64,000 nt of DNA from Blastomyces gilchristii SLH14081 (taxonomy: Eukaryota; Ascomycota; Eurotiomycetes; Onygenales; Ajellomycetaceae), in the NCBI RefSeq assembly GCF_000003855.2, contig NW_003101682.1:2940386-3004385 (forward strand), in the 5' to 3' direction. Below the pieces are notes generated by a model, which saw nothing but the letters and a program-made list of their open reading frames with translations, was not told the DNA's origin and did not search any database. The translations under genes were made by a program, and so were the position numbers. Of the stretch, positions 1-12,397 are shown one piece after another (within the stretch, counting starts at the first letter, position 1; every line of letters starts with the position of its first letter).

Positions 1-9
1 CATTCATGC

Positions 10-1754
10 TTATGGGCGGAGACGCTGAGGATCACGAGGAAATAGTGTTGCTAATCGAATATTGGGAAGACCCAGGAAAAACATAACAATGCGGTTCAGG
101 CCAAGTCCACCACCAGCATGAGGAGGGCACCCCTGTCTAAATGCCCCGATGTAGTCTTCAAACCCTTCACCGTTGGGGTCAAGACCTTTGGCCGTCATTG
201 CAGCTTCAAGTTCCTTCGCTTCGTTAATTCGCTGTGCGCCGGACATAATTTCCTCTCCTCTCATAAAGAAATCGTACGAATTGGAGAACGTGGGGTCGTC
301 AGGACAGGGTTTCGTGTAGAACGGTCTGACAGCCATGGGGAACTTGTCCAGGACGTAGAAGTCTGTATCGTATTTCTCTCGGATAATGCGGCCAAGCTGC
401 TTTTCCATTGCAGTGGTGAGGTCGTTCTCAAATTTTTCTTGTTCAGTGACATCCACTCCTGCTTCCTTCAAAAGTGCCACACCCTCCATGTACTTCAGCC
501 GAAGCGCCTTTCCATCTTTAGGGAGCTTAAAGTCGCCGGCTTTTGGGTACGAGCGCTGGATTACTTCAATTTCCTTTTTGAAGCGTTCCTTTAATTGGCT
601 CAAGATAAAGACCAGAAGGTCTTCGGCAAATTCCAAGACTTCGTGGTAATGGCTCTGGAAGGTTTTCTCGAAATCGAGACCAATAAACTAGAAATAGACT
701 TGTTAGCTTGCGCGCGATACAGCCACCAAGAACAAAAGCTTTCACCAGTACTCACCTCTGTTAAATGTCTATGAGTGTTGCTTTCCTCAGCTCTAAACAC
801 AGGACCAACTTCAAAAACACTGCCCAGATCTCCTGCAATGCACATCTGTTTATATAACTGCGGACTCTGCGCCAAATACGCCTTTTTCTTAAAGTAGGTC
901 ACTTCGAACACTCCAGCACCACCTTCAGACGCATTCCCAGTGAGTTTTGGAGTAGAAATCCATCGTGAACCGCTCTTCAACATGTATTCCGTAAATAATT
1001 GGGCAACACCGCTAGAAATCCAGGTAATTGCCTGGTTCGTTTCAGTCTGGAGGTCAAGAACACGGTTATCAAGGCGAGTTTTCAGCGTGACATATGGGGT
1101 TTCTGAGTCAACTTCTTCCGTAACGGATTCAGGTGGCGGTCGTTCCGCGTCCTTGACCTGCATAGGCAGCATTTGCGCCGCTTGGGCAACCATGTAGGCT
1201 TTCCGAATATGCAGTTCCAGGTGACTCAATGTGGCTGATGATACTGGGATTTCGGGTTTCTTAACGACAGCGGTGACTTGAACGATGGAGTTGACATTTA
1301 TCCCTCCAATCCATTTCACCATAGGTCTCGATATTTCGTCACTCGCGCTCACCACTGCCTGTACCTTTTTACCCTGTTGCCGCAGCATCAGGAACGCCAG
1401 CTTCGCGCTCTGTACCCGGGCATTGTCCACACGCGCAACGACTGTGACTTCCTTTTCGAAGAGTTCTTCAGAGAGATCTACGAGGTTCTTCACTTGGACC
1501 TGGTCGGCAGAATCTGGGATAGCTCCGTAGAGGTGTTTCGAGAAGTCTGCAGCCTGGCTGGCTTGTGCAGCTGCTTGTTCCTGAGCAGCACGTTTAGCTG
1601 CTTTCTCTGCTTTTTCCCTCTCTTTCGCGGCTTTCTTGAGCGCGCTTTTGCTTGGGAGAGCGGCGCCTTCGGTGGAGGGTTGGGAAGCAGGGGCTTTCTC
1701 GGGCTGGCCGCCGTCGCCTTTTGGATGGATAGGGAGCGTGGATTGTTGCTCCAT
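10..1754 (-). CDS. dps1: Aspartyl-tRNA synthetase, cytoplasmic
   Basis: Charges tRNA-Asp with aspartate in the cytosol (class IIb synthetase). Two exons, 1754-756 and 687-10, joined across a 68-bp intron (donor GTGAGT, acceptor TAG), give 558 aa, about the size of yeast Dps1 (557 aa). A Lys/Ala-rich N-terminal extension (KSALKKAAKEREKAEKAAKRAA, residues about 35-56), of the kind that helps bind tRNA in fungal enzymes, precedes an OB-fold anticodon-binding domain and then the catalytic domain. Motif 2 reads FRAEESNTHRHLTE and spans the splice junction. Motif 3 (GGGLGLNRIVMFFLGL) lies near the C-terminus, which ends in the family-typical RDPQRLRP. The first ATG in frame is at 1754; upstream in-frame codons lack ATG. 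Nothing looks broken. Confidence 0.95.
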
Positions 1755-2209
1755 GGTCGCTTTCGTTGGACTTGCGGCGGTAATTGGCAATTGGAGGTTT
1801 CTATTGCTAAGGGAAGCAGTTGGCGTGGTTGATGATCTCTTTTACGTGCGGAAAGGAGGGAGTCAAGTCAGTCTTCAGCCAACCCCACCAAATTTGAAAC
1901 TAGCCCTAAGCCCTACCTAACCCTGGAGGCAGGGAGTCAAACTGCTCTCTCGATGGCAGCATGGAATGTAATATATGGACTTTATTTTCGTCAATACCTG
2001 CGGGAGATATATTCATTTTACTTAGTTTGTATGTAGTGACAAAATTGTGTGTTAAAGTATGGAATTTTATATATTTATTCTTTAAAAAATCTATCTACTC
2101 TACAATGCCAGACGCAAAGAGTCTAGAACAACAAATCTATAAAAAAGATTAAACCAACGCTAGATTACAGGACAAAGAACTAGAATGAGGTGCTCTAAAC
2201 AAGATAAAC
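1755..2209. other. Intergenic: dps1 promoter / HAD gene 3' side
   Basis: 455 bp between the dps1 start and the stop of the HAD hydrolase; both genes run on the minus strand, so it should hold the HAD terminator and the dps1 promoter. The stretch 1960-2150 is AT-rich. I see no further gene or RNA here. Confidence 0.5.
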
Positions 2210-3526
2210 TCAGTTACGAGGCCACTGCGACTGGACTAAGCTCCAGTCAACGGCCTGCTTCACTCCGTCAACGATGACCTTCGGTGGCCAAGTCGGTGTC
2301 CCACCCGAGTATACACCACTTCTTAATAGAATAGAATTCCACTTGGTTCCGAAGGGGCTCTTGTACGAATTGGCCCCTCGGATATCAGACTCAGGGTTGT
2401 CACCGATCATATACACCGCCTCAAGAGGTTGTAAATCCTCGACGTGAAACATCTTCTCCCTTTCCTGGTTCAACCTCTTCTCAGCAAACCTATATGTTAG
2501 TTCACATGGTTTCCCAATGACCGTCATCGCTAATGAGGCTCCTCCGGTCATTGCTGCCCACACCCCTTCAAGCGACGCTTTAAATGCTCCTTGACCCAGT
2601 CTTGGCTGATGGTATTGCGCAGCCCATAGGAGATCAGGGTTGGAAAAGTACAATGGCGGCTGGTCATCTTGCTGATAACCCCGGTTCGGTAGGTCTGGGC
2701 TATTATTTTTTGCAGAATAAGTCCCGACAATACCTTGGGACGAAAGTAGTAGATCGATGATGATTTGGATATCCAAAGCCCAGTCTCTAGGGTCATTAAA
2801 AACCAGTATTGCATCGATCTTAAGGCTTTTGGACGGGTCAATTGGGTCTATCCTCCGTGGAAGTTGGCTTGCAAACCGTCCGTAGTAGTCATTAAAGGCA
2901 TGAGAAAACGGCCAAATCTCAGGGTGCGATCGGAAGATATCTGCAGGGGTCACGACATTCTTGAATCCGTACCTGCCAGCTGTTAGAAAATGCTCGAACA
3001 GATACAAGAGCCTAGGATATAAGGATGCCATACTCTTGTGCGACAGAACGACACTCCCCATCCCCTCCACCAACAATCAAAACACATTTGTTCTCCAGCG
3101 CGCCCTGCACTTTATTACCTTTTACCAAATCTGCGAAAGGGGTGTGGCTTTGGATGATCGTGTCGGCGTCTAGAGCCACATGAAGACGTTCGCTCAATTG
3201 CGCAATTCTCTTTGTCTCGTGCATTCCTCCGCCATTTGTTAAGAGAACGAAGGGGATTTTTTCCTTTTTAAGGAGCTGGAGCGATTCAGCCGCTCCGGGG
3301 AGCGGTCTCGATGAGCGGAGAAGAACACCATCTATGCTAGTCGTGCGTGTCAGCCCTGAGCTACAGCTCGAAAGGAGAATGAGCTCCGGCCTTACTCAAA
3401 AACAAAACCAAAATTGGGTATTGTAGGGTGAGTTGCGGCCGAGGAGCTGAATTGCCTTCGAATTGACGATGTCTGGCAGCTATAAAACGATCGACGAAGT
3501 GGTTGGTGGAGGGAGAAAAGTCGCAT
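2210..3526 (-). CDS. HAD-superfamily hydrolase, CECR5/HDHD5 family, mitochondrial-type N-terminus
   Basis: Likely a mitochondrial phosphatase-like HAD protein; the substrate of this family is not established. Three exons, 3526-3396, 3336-3034 and 2972-2210, give 398 aa. The introns are 59 and 61 bp, and the second has a CTAAC branch point. The N-terminus (MRLFSLHQPLRRSFYSCQ) is rich in Arg and Ser and free of acids, as in a mitochondrial presequence. The nucleophile motif FVFDIDGVLL is assembled across intron 1, the Asp codon itself being split. Motif II region: FVLLTNGGG; motif IV region near the C-terminus: MIGDNPESDIRGAN. All catalytic HAD positions I can see are present. It shares a 360-bp upstream region with the divergent F-box gene. 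Confidence 0.9.
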
Positions 3527-3886
3527 TGTTAGCCAAAAGGGGTTGTGGACTGCGGAGAGCTTTAGCTATGAAAAGCACTCGCAATTGGATATTTAACAAA
3601 GAATAGCCCCAGTCCCGTGGCCTAATAATAAAAAACCAGAAATAAAAGAAAGGCGTGCAGTTGGCGTGACTAGTTCATTATTTAAGTACTAAATGAGAGT
3701 AAATAACTCAACTCAGCTCTGACTAAATATTTTGAGCCGCTGACGGCATCCCGAAACCAAAACGTTATTTATGGCCATGATTTCGGATCAATCATCAATC
3801 CGCACGTTTGGCTCGTCTCATCACCAGTCAACCAGCCAACCACGTTGAATATGTGACTACTAATATTGTTTATCCCCTGTCTAATA
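3527..3886. promoter_or_regulatory. Divergent promoter region, HAD hydrolase / F-box gene
   Basis: 360 bp separate the two divergent start codons. The sequence includes AT-rich patches (3600-3740) but no motif I can name with confidence. Confidence 0.4.
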
Positions 3887-5169
3887 ATGTCTCAATCTGA
3901 AGGCCAAACCTCTTTATTTGTCCCTGTAGAGATCGTCCTTCACATCCTCTCCTATCTTCAAGAGCAGCCCATCCGCCAGCACACTCTCTACTCATGCTGC
4001 TTGGTATCCCGAATATGGTACTCAGCTGCGCTCCCTTTACTCTACGAGAAGCCCTATATATCCGGGGCGAACTTCGATAACTTCGCTCGAGCGGTCTGTC
4101 CGTCCGTTCAAGCGTATGCCCCCAGAGGTGACCTTGGGCGATTTGTGCGCCGTCTGGATTTCTCGAACCTAATCCACAATCTCACCACTAGCCTGACGAC
4201 GAGATTTCTAGGACGAGTTAAGGACAATGTTGAAATTTTTATTGCTCCAGCAAGCGGTTTTTCGTAAGTAACCAGCTCTTTTAAAAATATGCTTAAACTG
4301 CGCGCCGTTCACCGACATGTTGGGCCTTTGGAAGATGGGGGAGTCTCCCTTGCCATTATACCGGATACCTAATTACCAAGGCCAATATACAAGTTCTAAT
4401 CTATTCATTTAGGACAATTAACCTCGGCTCTCTTTCCAAATGCACAAAACTTCGCTCCATAGATTTACTACATGTAATAAGAAAACTCGAATTCGAGGCG
4501 GTGAAAAAGGCCATCCAATATCTAGATAATCTCCGCCGTTTGCGATTATCTCGAAGCACAAGCATAAGTACGGCCGGAATTCACCTGCCCTGGCCACCAA
4601 ATCTCAGAAAGCTTGAAATCAGCGGAAAACTTGATGCTGCCACTATGCACGCATTCGTCTGGCCGCCGAAAATCTCCAGCCTAACACTTGCGGGGAACGC
4701 CCTCAGAGAGCCAGACGTGATACCAGCAGTACTGGGCAACCCATATTTACGCACCCACTTGAAAAGCCTGAGAATTCCCTATGAAATACATCACACGCCG
4801 GAACATGCAGAACTGCTTCTTCACTGCATTCCGAACCTACTATATCTTTCGATCCAGGGAGATCTGGCCAAGCCCCGCTTCTTTCACACCCTCGCTTCAT
4901 TCCCCCGGCCGCTACTGTTAGAAATCCTCGCCTTGGAACAATCCCAGGGATTCCCGGACTTTTCAAAGGAAGATTTTGTGGACGCACTAGATGGGGGCTT
5001 GAGAAACCTTCGATTGCTGGGCTTGCACGAATCTCACCCATCGCGGCTGAGGAGGGTGTCGGATGATGAACTTGACGAGCTGTTGCGGTACAGCGCCCGG
5101 AGGGCGGGGCATTCCATGAATGAAATTGAGAGTGGGGATCTCCCTGTTGGAGTTTATCATTTTAGTTGA
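3887..5169 (+). CDS. F-box protein with leucine-rich-type repeats
   Basis: Probable substrate receptor of an SCF ubiquitin ligase. Two exons, 3887-4263 and 4413-5169, joined across a 149-bp intron (GTAAGT...TTTAG, splitting a Ser codon), give 377 aa. The F-box-like segment is at residues about 9-50: LFVPVEIVLHILSYLQ, then CCLVSRIWYSAALPLLYEKP. Exon 2 holds irregular leucine-rich segments (for example LDNLRRLRLSRSTSIS and LTSL-like strands near 4660-4700). Start at 3887 is the first ATG in frame; codons before it are non-ATG. Proteins of this type are numerous in fungi and the target cannot be inferred. Confidence 0.8.
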
Positions 5170-5810
5170 TCGCTGTTATATGGGCCGGACCCTCTGTGTG
5201 TATATGTAGGTGTTCAGGTGTTTTGGCTACTGATTTCTTTTTCTTGCATTTCGAAAGCAATGACCCTTATGAAATGATCTATGCGTTTTCGGGAACTTTT
5301 AGATATTACACTTTATAGAAGGAGATTATCCATATGGAATGGACAACAAGAAAATAAATGCTCTACGTTAATCTTTGACTGTCGCACTAGCTTTGAGAAA
5401 AGTTCATGATTACTGCTATTAAAAGGAAGATCAATAAAGAGAGTAAAAAAAAATAATCGAATGCGCAAACTAGAAATAGGTAGTAAGAGTAGCCAGAAGC
5501 GAGAAACGCATGAAGGGAGAAATATAACGTGCTCAATTCGAAGAAGACTTGTATGAGCATGGAAGGAGAACAATATGTGATATGTACGACTTCTTCCACA
5601 AACACTGTACTTAATATTTAAAGCTTTGGCAAACACTCACAAAGAGAAAGCATGCGTCGGACACCCCGTCATTGTCAGGGAAAAAAGAGAGGGCGGGAAG
5701 AGAGAGAGGGGGAGTGGTTAGTTAGTTAACTAGCTAACTTAGAGAGGATTATTGATTATCTAATCGACAGGCGCTATTTTTCAAAGGCAAAAGAAAATAG
5801 TAGGTTCGAA
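5170..5810. other. Intergenic between convergent F-box and coatomer gamma genes
   Basis: 641 bp between two stop codons on opposite strands. It holds both 3' untranslated regions, a purine-rich run at 5680-5720 and AT-rich sequence. No gene seen. Confidence 0.5.
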
Positions 5811-8800
5811 TTATGCGACAGATGCGACGACTGTCGCAGCAACGCCTTCTTCTTCGGCACGAACGGTTACTTTAGTCGTCACACCAGATTTAGCCGAATA
5901 TGCCATTCTCACCAAAGCCGCCACTCTACCACCCGAAACAGTCTTGCCATACAACTTCAGTGAGTGTGTGGTATTGTTGAGCACGACATCTGAGCCTTCG
6001 AGTGGCTGAAGTGACAGCGTTGCAACGAGTTGCTCGGTTGCATCTACGTGTAGGAGAGAGCAAGCAGTTAATAAAAATAACCTTTGAAAGGGTGAATGCA
6101 CCAAAAAGGCAAAAGAAAATATCCACATGAGGATGCGTAACTTACCTTCAATGCCCTTCACGTTAGAAAGTTGGAGAGTTTCGGTAGCTTCTTCACCGTT
6201 GGCGCCAGTTTGCTCCCAGACGTGGTCGAAGCTGCCAGCAAAAGCTGGAATGACATAGTCACTACCAGTGAGATCCAAATCCTCAACCTGATATTCATCC
6301 TCGTAGCCAGTCTCTTCTGGATCGCCAGTGGTAGGGTCGATTTCTTTGCTGGTGAACTTCAAGTTGTTCGTAAACGATGTTACAGGGAAATCATGTTCGC
6401 CTCCAAGTTTCTTAAAGGCAACATAAACTATTCCGGGCTCATTCGTCATAAGCTTCGGCGCTGGGACGATGAAATCTTCTTCCAATGATTCATCGTCGTC
6501 CTCCGGAGAAGCGACAACTGAAACATCTTCAAGTAACGTGTCTGGCAATGTGTTTTTGATATCATACTGCAAGACGATATGCTCCTTAAAGATATGTTTA
6601 ACTGCGCTGACGACATACTCCGTTTCGCTCTCGGTCAGCTCAACAGGAACAGATGATTTGAGAAGCGTTCCATAAGCCTTGAGCTCTGGTATTCGGACGA
6701 GTTGCTGGGCATATTTTTGAGTCGAAGCAGCCGCGGCAGCAACTCCGTCGGCTCCAGCAGTTGGTTTGGCCTTTGACGGAGTCATAGACGGGGCTTTAAG
6801 AGTTGGTATCGCAGTCGTAAGCTTCTTGGTTCGCTCTTCAGCAAGGGCTTGCTCTTGTGATACAATGGGAATGGTGTTGACGTCGAACGCCGTCGCGAAA
6901 GTCTCTTTGTCTGTCGCAGTCACATACATGACTAGCTGATGTTCAAAGGTGGACAAGGAAAACATCGAATCTGAGAGTCATTAGTTTAGGCACGTCTATC
7001 AAAATTTTCGCACGCAGCCATGGAGGCCTACCGGCTTTAACAAATCTTTCCGCCAGCTCATCCTCCTCTTTCATCAGTCGTAGGTTAAGCACCGCACGAT
7101 CACGGACTTCATCATCGGTGTCATCCAAGCATCGGGTCAAAAGAACATTTACACTTCTTTTAAGTTCTGGGTCCTTTTGACCAACGCCAAATTTGGCCAA
7201 TGCTGTCACAGCAGCAGCACGAATAACAGCATTTTCCAGAACAACTCTATTATAGATATACCGGATGTACTTCGTTGGTTGTGAAGTCTTGGGTCCCTCA
7301 ACACCCAGGAGATGTAATATTCTGACTGCGAGCTTGGTGAATTCGCAATCCTCAATGAATTCACACAGATGTGCGAGCGCTAGATCACGTCAGTTTATAG
7401 CAACCTTAAAACGAACAAGATAAACTTACCCTCTTCTTTGCTTCCAGGGACAAATTTGATAAGGTCAAACATGCTCTCGACTACGCTTCTCTTAAATTCA
7501 TAGCCACCTTCATCCCTGAGTATACCGCTGAGGAACGTAAGCATACCGGCCTGCTTGTTAGGAAACTTAAGGCAGAGCGTTCTGATAGCCTCAACAATAG
7601 TGATTTTGAATTCGTCAGTAGTATCGGCCATAAATCCAGAAATCTGGGTCATGAGACGGTCAACGCTAGCTTCATTTCCGGTTTTGAGAAGAGTGGTGAT
7701 TGCAAACGTCGCAATGGATCGGTTACTGTTGGAAATCAAGGCCTCAATATCTTGGTTGCATGGATTCACAACGTTGGGCTTGAAGGAGGCCAGGCTGTGC
7801 AAGGTTCTGATTGCGGCAAACTTGGTGATAGGACGAGGAGAGGAAAGGAACAGCTGGAGGACATGAACCGCTTGGGATGCTTCCGCATCTGTGACGTCCC
7901 TCATTTGACATATTGCTCGGGCAGCCTCGAAATTTACCATCTCATGCTTGTGTCGGAGCCAACCGTCGAGCATCTGCATCATCGGTTTTCGAAGGCTCTG
8001 GTCCTCGTCCGCCAATTTGGCAGCCAGCCTGACAAGTAGCACAAGCGCAGCAGGGCTCTTGACTGCACCCGCCGCACCGTACTGCTGAACCATCTTTACC
8101 AGAGCCATTCTGTCGTGAGCCCGCATTTGATAGAGAAGACCAATTGCATGGTACTGGGTCATGTAGTTGGTTTGTGAGATAGAATGGGCTTGTCCGCTTG
8201 TTGTGAAGCCGAGGAAACTGGTGGACTGTTTAGCAGATGACGCAGCCTCCTGGGTTTCGCTTTGCCATCTTCGAACGACATCTCGGGCGACGGGGAGAAG
8301 ATGATATGAGGAAACAAGAGCAGCTGACGAAACTGAAGGTGTTTTGTCGACAATCGCGGTTTTTATCAGACGTTCAATCGCTTGAACCGTTGTAGCCTTT
8401 GATACTCAGTATATACACGAAAAATTTCAATTTTAAGGGGGCGGATCGTACATCTATTATGCGGCACAAGGCTCGAATGGCATTAGCCCGATAGAGGACA
8501 TCGCTTCCAACGGAGGTATCTTTCATAATGATGGATGTAGACATAATAACATCATCTGCGGTACCGGCCAACTCCTTTAGAATTAGATATACCATTTGCC
8601 GTAGGGAGGGATCCTTATTCTGGAAGAGTTTCGAGATGCCAAAGAACAACGTCGTGGCCTCGTTCGTCGGGAACTTCTCCCCCGTGAAGAGCAAGACGGC
8701 GATTTTGGTAAGAAGAGTCCGACATCTTCGCGGGGATATGGGCGAGGAATTGAATAATCGTGCTATTCCCAAGGTCAGTCTTAGCCGATCATGCTCCAAG

Positions 8801-8904
8801 TCCGTTCTGCATGCTATCTATCACCTACCATCTTGGAAAACAGAAGTTCTATCCAACTTCATCATTATCTGGTCGGCATCTTCGTCTTTCTTAGCGTAAC
8901 CCAT
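5811..8904 (-). CDS. sec21: Coatomer subunit gamma (COPI)
   Basis: Gamma-COP of the COPI coat, working in retrograde Golgi-to-ER vesicle transport. Six exons, 8904-8829, 8762-8452, 8396-7430, 7379-7032, 6970-6146 and 6043-5811, total 2,760 nt or 919 aa; introns are 50-102 bp. The start [20 protein letters not shown] matches the usual gamma-COP opening. Residues about 25-540 form the adaptin-like HEAT solenoid ([44 protein letters not shown]). An Ala/Thr/Pro linker follows, then the appendage domain starting about residue 620 ([13 protein letters not shown]) and ending with [22 protein letters not shown]. Length and order are normal. It is head-to-head with the Plp2-like gene, sharing 417 bp. 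Confidence 0.96.
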
Positions 8905-9321
8905 GTTGGCAATGCGGAATGTAGATTGGGCGTAGGCAATGATTCCCGGAACTAGAAGTGTCAGGAGCTGAACGCCGGGTCGGGTTGTTAGGAGTGGTGA
9001 GGGCGATAAGTGCGAAGGGCGGAGTTGACTACCGAGCCTTCATAATTTGCCAAAGAAGCAGATAGCAATCAATCAAGGGAGATCTTGCGCCAGCGGAGGA
9101 TTGGAGACAGCTGATCGCGGCGTGTCGGGCAGAGTCTAGATATACTGTTGTTGCAAGGACATTCAGATACACGTTGCCTCTGGCTTGTGTCTGGAAAGGG
9201 TGCAGTGTGGGACGGGCAGCCACAGTGGCTGAGCAAACAGTACAAACAGCGTATTGCTACCGCCTTGCATCATCTACATACGAAAGTATCCAGCAACATC
9301 ATTGATTCAGCTACAGACAAC
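8905..9321. promoter_or_regulatory. Divergent promoter, coatomer gamma / Plp2-like gene
   Basis: 417 bp between two head-to-head start codons must contain both core promoters unless 5' untranslated introns extend further. I see no clear TATA box, as is common for housekeeping fungal genes. Confidence 0.45.
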
Positions 9322-10282
9322 ATGGATATGCCAGTTAATGTTCCCGTTGATAACCCTAGTGCTGACACGGAATGGTCCGTATTAATACCCTTTCCGCTGC
9401 CACCGCTCTCCTGCTAGGCTGCTAACTATCCACAGGAACGACATCCTCCGTAAACATGGTATAATTCCCGAGAAACCCCCCTCCCCCACCCCGATTATAG
9501 AAGAGGCGATTCTGGAAGCCGCACATCGAGAACACGAAAATCGACTCGAGAATAAAACATTAGATGAGCTTGATGCGCTCGAAGATGAGGAAGAAGCCGA
9601 ATTCCTTGAAAGATACCGGTTCGCAGACCCCGCGCCTACGGAAACATAGTTGTCTCCATTTATATATAGGTGTGTTGGCGTATTAGCCGTTGGCATCGTC
9701 ACTAAGGGATTGGTAATTCAGCAAGCAGCGCTTTGAAGAGATTTCTCGCCTCCAAAAATCAAATATTCACAACCAAGTCTACCCGATCCAGAAACCAGAC
9801 TACGCGAAGGACGTCACCGAAGCGTCGTCGAAATATTTCGTTCTCGTCAACCTCACCTCCTCGAGCGTTAATAATATCGAGTCGCAATTACTCGCAGAGC
9901 TATGGCGCCAACTCGCGATGAAATATGGAGATATAAAGTTCTGCCAGATACGCGCGGACATGTGTATAGAAGGATACCCAGACAGGAACACTCCGACGAT
10001 ACTTGCCTATAAGGATGGAGACATCAAAAGGCAAATAGTTACACTTAGGGAACTCAGAGGGCCGAAAACTACTCTTGGGGGTAAATACTCTATATTTTTT
10101 GTTCACCCGCAATGACCCCAAGATTTGATATGGGAAATGCTAACATGTACAATTCAACTGTAGATCTTGAACAGCTCCTTGTATCTTTAGGAGCTATCAA
10201 TGAAAATGACAGCCGCCTGAGAAAGGACCCTACTCCCAAATTAGTCGATGCCGATGAAGAATATCTTGATGACTGGGATTGA
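9322..10282 (+). CDS. plp2: Phosducin-like protein, Plp2/PDCL3 class
   Basis: Thioredoxin-fold cochaperone that assists CCT in folding actin and tubulin. Four exons, 9322-9374, 9436-9618, 9722-10080 and 10164-10282, total 714 nt or 237 aa. N-terminal hallmark WNDILRKHGIIP is rebuilt across intron 1. An acidic helix follows (LDELDALEDEEEAEFLERYR), then VYPIQKPDYAKDVTEASSKYF and the thioredoxin-like core with GDIKFCQIRADMCIEGYPDRNTP. The tail ends EEYLDDWD. Introns 1 and 2 have weak donors, GTCCGT and GTTCGC, but the flanking protein sequence is unambiguous. The start is the only ATG in frame upstream of the hallmark. Confidence 0.93.
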
Positions 10283-11328
10283 AATCAATGGGAAAAATAA
10301 ATCATGGCAAAAGCGACGTACTTATTTTCGTTTCCTCGGATTCTTCAACCCGTTTTTTAAACCCCCAGGGAAGGGAATATCTGTTTGAAGTTACCTCTAT
10401 GATGATTTGTCCTTTTCATCTTCTCAATATTTTCCATATTTGTGGTTCTAAGCTTCTGATTTTTTGGTCAGAAATTCATCAGTTTTGATGGCAGGACATG
10501 TTATTCTTTGTTGTGGTCTACTCTGCCTGCAAAAGAAAACCGCGCCACAACTGTCCATTGGATAAATTGAGAGAAATGCCTAGGTTCGTTTCATCTCATT
10601 ACCTATGTAAACTATTTGGTTCACTAGGTATCTACAACATTGTGTTTGAAAGGAAACAAACATATATATACACCCCTCACGCCTTGATTGATCGATCTGT
10701 GTTGTCCTCTTTCCTCGCCCTCTCCTTCATCCTAATTTTCATATAGTTGTCGATAAACAGTTTCCTTCATTCAAAACAGAGTTCAGGGTATGCGTACTGC
10801 CCCTAGGTTAAAAAGTCTATTCAGTAGTTGACAAGGTTCGAGTCACACAATGTGCTTATTCCGATATTGATAGGATAGCTATAATATATATCTAAAATAT
10901 ATCTAAAGGATAATTATGTACTCTTTTTTATGCAAAATGCCAAGCTGAAACAAGGTAATGTATTAGATATCAAGGAGAAAGACATGCAGCAGGTTGAACT
11001 CCAGGCTAAAAACGATCAAACCCAAGATAATTAAAAATGTGGAGGTTAATTTCAGGATATATCTCCACTTGTCGAAGATAACAAGGGACAACAATTTCGA
11101 CCAACAGAGGCATGGGTGGGATATGCTGTGTAAGCAATTAATTGGTATTCAGTCAAAGAAATTCCAATAATAAGGGATATATGTATATTAAACGTAACCA
11201 CAATATTTGCCTTCAACGGAGATAAATACAGGGGAACATAGTTGTATTGAACGGATCGTTGCTGGTATGGCTGAGAACAAATGTGGAGAAAGTGTTGCGA
11301 AGGGGATGCTAAGGACATTGGGTAAAAT
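10283..11328. other. Intergenic between convergent Plp2-like and bZIP genes
   Basis: About 1 kb containing both 3' untranslated regions, with AT-rich sequence at 10860-10930. Only short open frames with no recognisable content. Confidence 0.45.
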
Positions 11329-12397
11329 CTAAATGAGTTCATCGCTCCCTGCGGCCGCACTCTCCTCAATAACCTGAAGCACATGTGCTTCATCGACAAC
11401 AAGACCTTTGCCATCAGGCAGGGTGTGGCTCTTTAACCTGTCGTATATGTCCTGGATGTCGAGCTTCACACCCCGGCTTGACAAATGACGCACGATCAAA
11501 TCCCACGTAGCGGATGCGTCTAGCAGTTTCTGCCCCGGCTTCCCGTTACCACTCAAAGTGCGAGAGGCAAGTTCTCTCTTATTTCCACTGCATGAAGAAT
11601 AATCAGATAAATTTCTCAGTAGGCCGGTTGGCGTGGGTACCCGGTTAGGCCCATAGTCGGCAATCGATCCCTGCGCGTTGCTGTTCGATGTAGCTCGAAG
11701 AATTTCATTCTCCGTCGCAACTTTTTCTATTTGCCTTTTTAAACTTCTGTGGTCTTCCATGAGTGAGGAATAGTTGCTTTTATATTGATTCAATTCCTGT
11801 TCGAGGTCACGAACACGGCGTTCTTTTCGTTCGCGAAACGCGCGTTGGCTATTGCCAGTGCAGTCAGTATTGAGCAATAAAGTGCAAAGAACGCTAGTAT
11901 AGATAACTGATATGGATATAAGAAAGTTATTGCATACGCAGCTCTGTTTTGTTCCTTACGCCTACTTTGAGCCGGTGTCAACGTTTCCTTCTCTTCGCTA
12001 CTACCCCTTGGTAGGGTCTTGTCGGACGGAAAGTCCTCCATTCCATTCTCAAGAGTAATTCGTGCAATTCCGCCACCATCGCTAACTTGGGAATCAGTTA
12101 CATGTTTCCCATAATGGCCCGGCGAAGGCAGTGAATGCACTCCCATGAGAGTAGAAGAGTCAAAATGAAGCTGGGTATCAAATGGTTGGAAACGGGGATC
12201 ATAATGGTCCTAGTATCAGCGTCAGTAAATACGCAATAGCGGATACTGAGACCTCTTTATGGAGGTGAAGCTCGACTTACACCACCGGGCCGCTGATGAA
12301 ATTGGCTCTGCTGAGCGACTTCGGTCTGCTGTGGATGTGGTATTTGATACGGCGAGTATTGCTGCTGAAACGGTGGCTGGTAGTATGTATAGTCCAT
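11329..12397 (-). CDS. bZIP transcription factor, Yap/AP-1-like
   Basis: Nuclear DNA-binding regulator. Three exons, 12397-12281, 12209-11938 and 11848-11329, total 909 nt or 302 aa; introns 71 and 89 bp. The N-terminus MDYTYYQPPFQQQYSPYQ is Gln/Tyr-rich. The basic region is split by intron 2 and reads RRKEQNRAA|QRAFRERKERR: the NxxAQxxFR signature of the fungal Yap subfamily. It is followed by a leucine-zipper heptad run (LEQELNQYKSNYSSLMEDHRSL). I see no Cys-rich redox domain like that of Yap1, so it is closer to the small Yap-like (Yap3/RsmA-type) proteins; that subgroup assignment is inference. Confidence 0.88.

Noticed and set aside
1960..2152. Small plus-strand gene downstream of dps1 promoter
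   Set aside because: AT-rich, no conserved features, and no supporting promoter context.
7395..8353. Several separate genes in 5.8-8.9 kb on the minus strand
   Set aside because: The blocks join by GT-AG introns in consistent phase into a single coatomer gamma protein of normal length.
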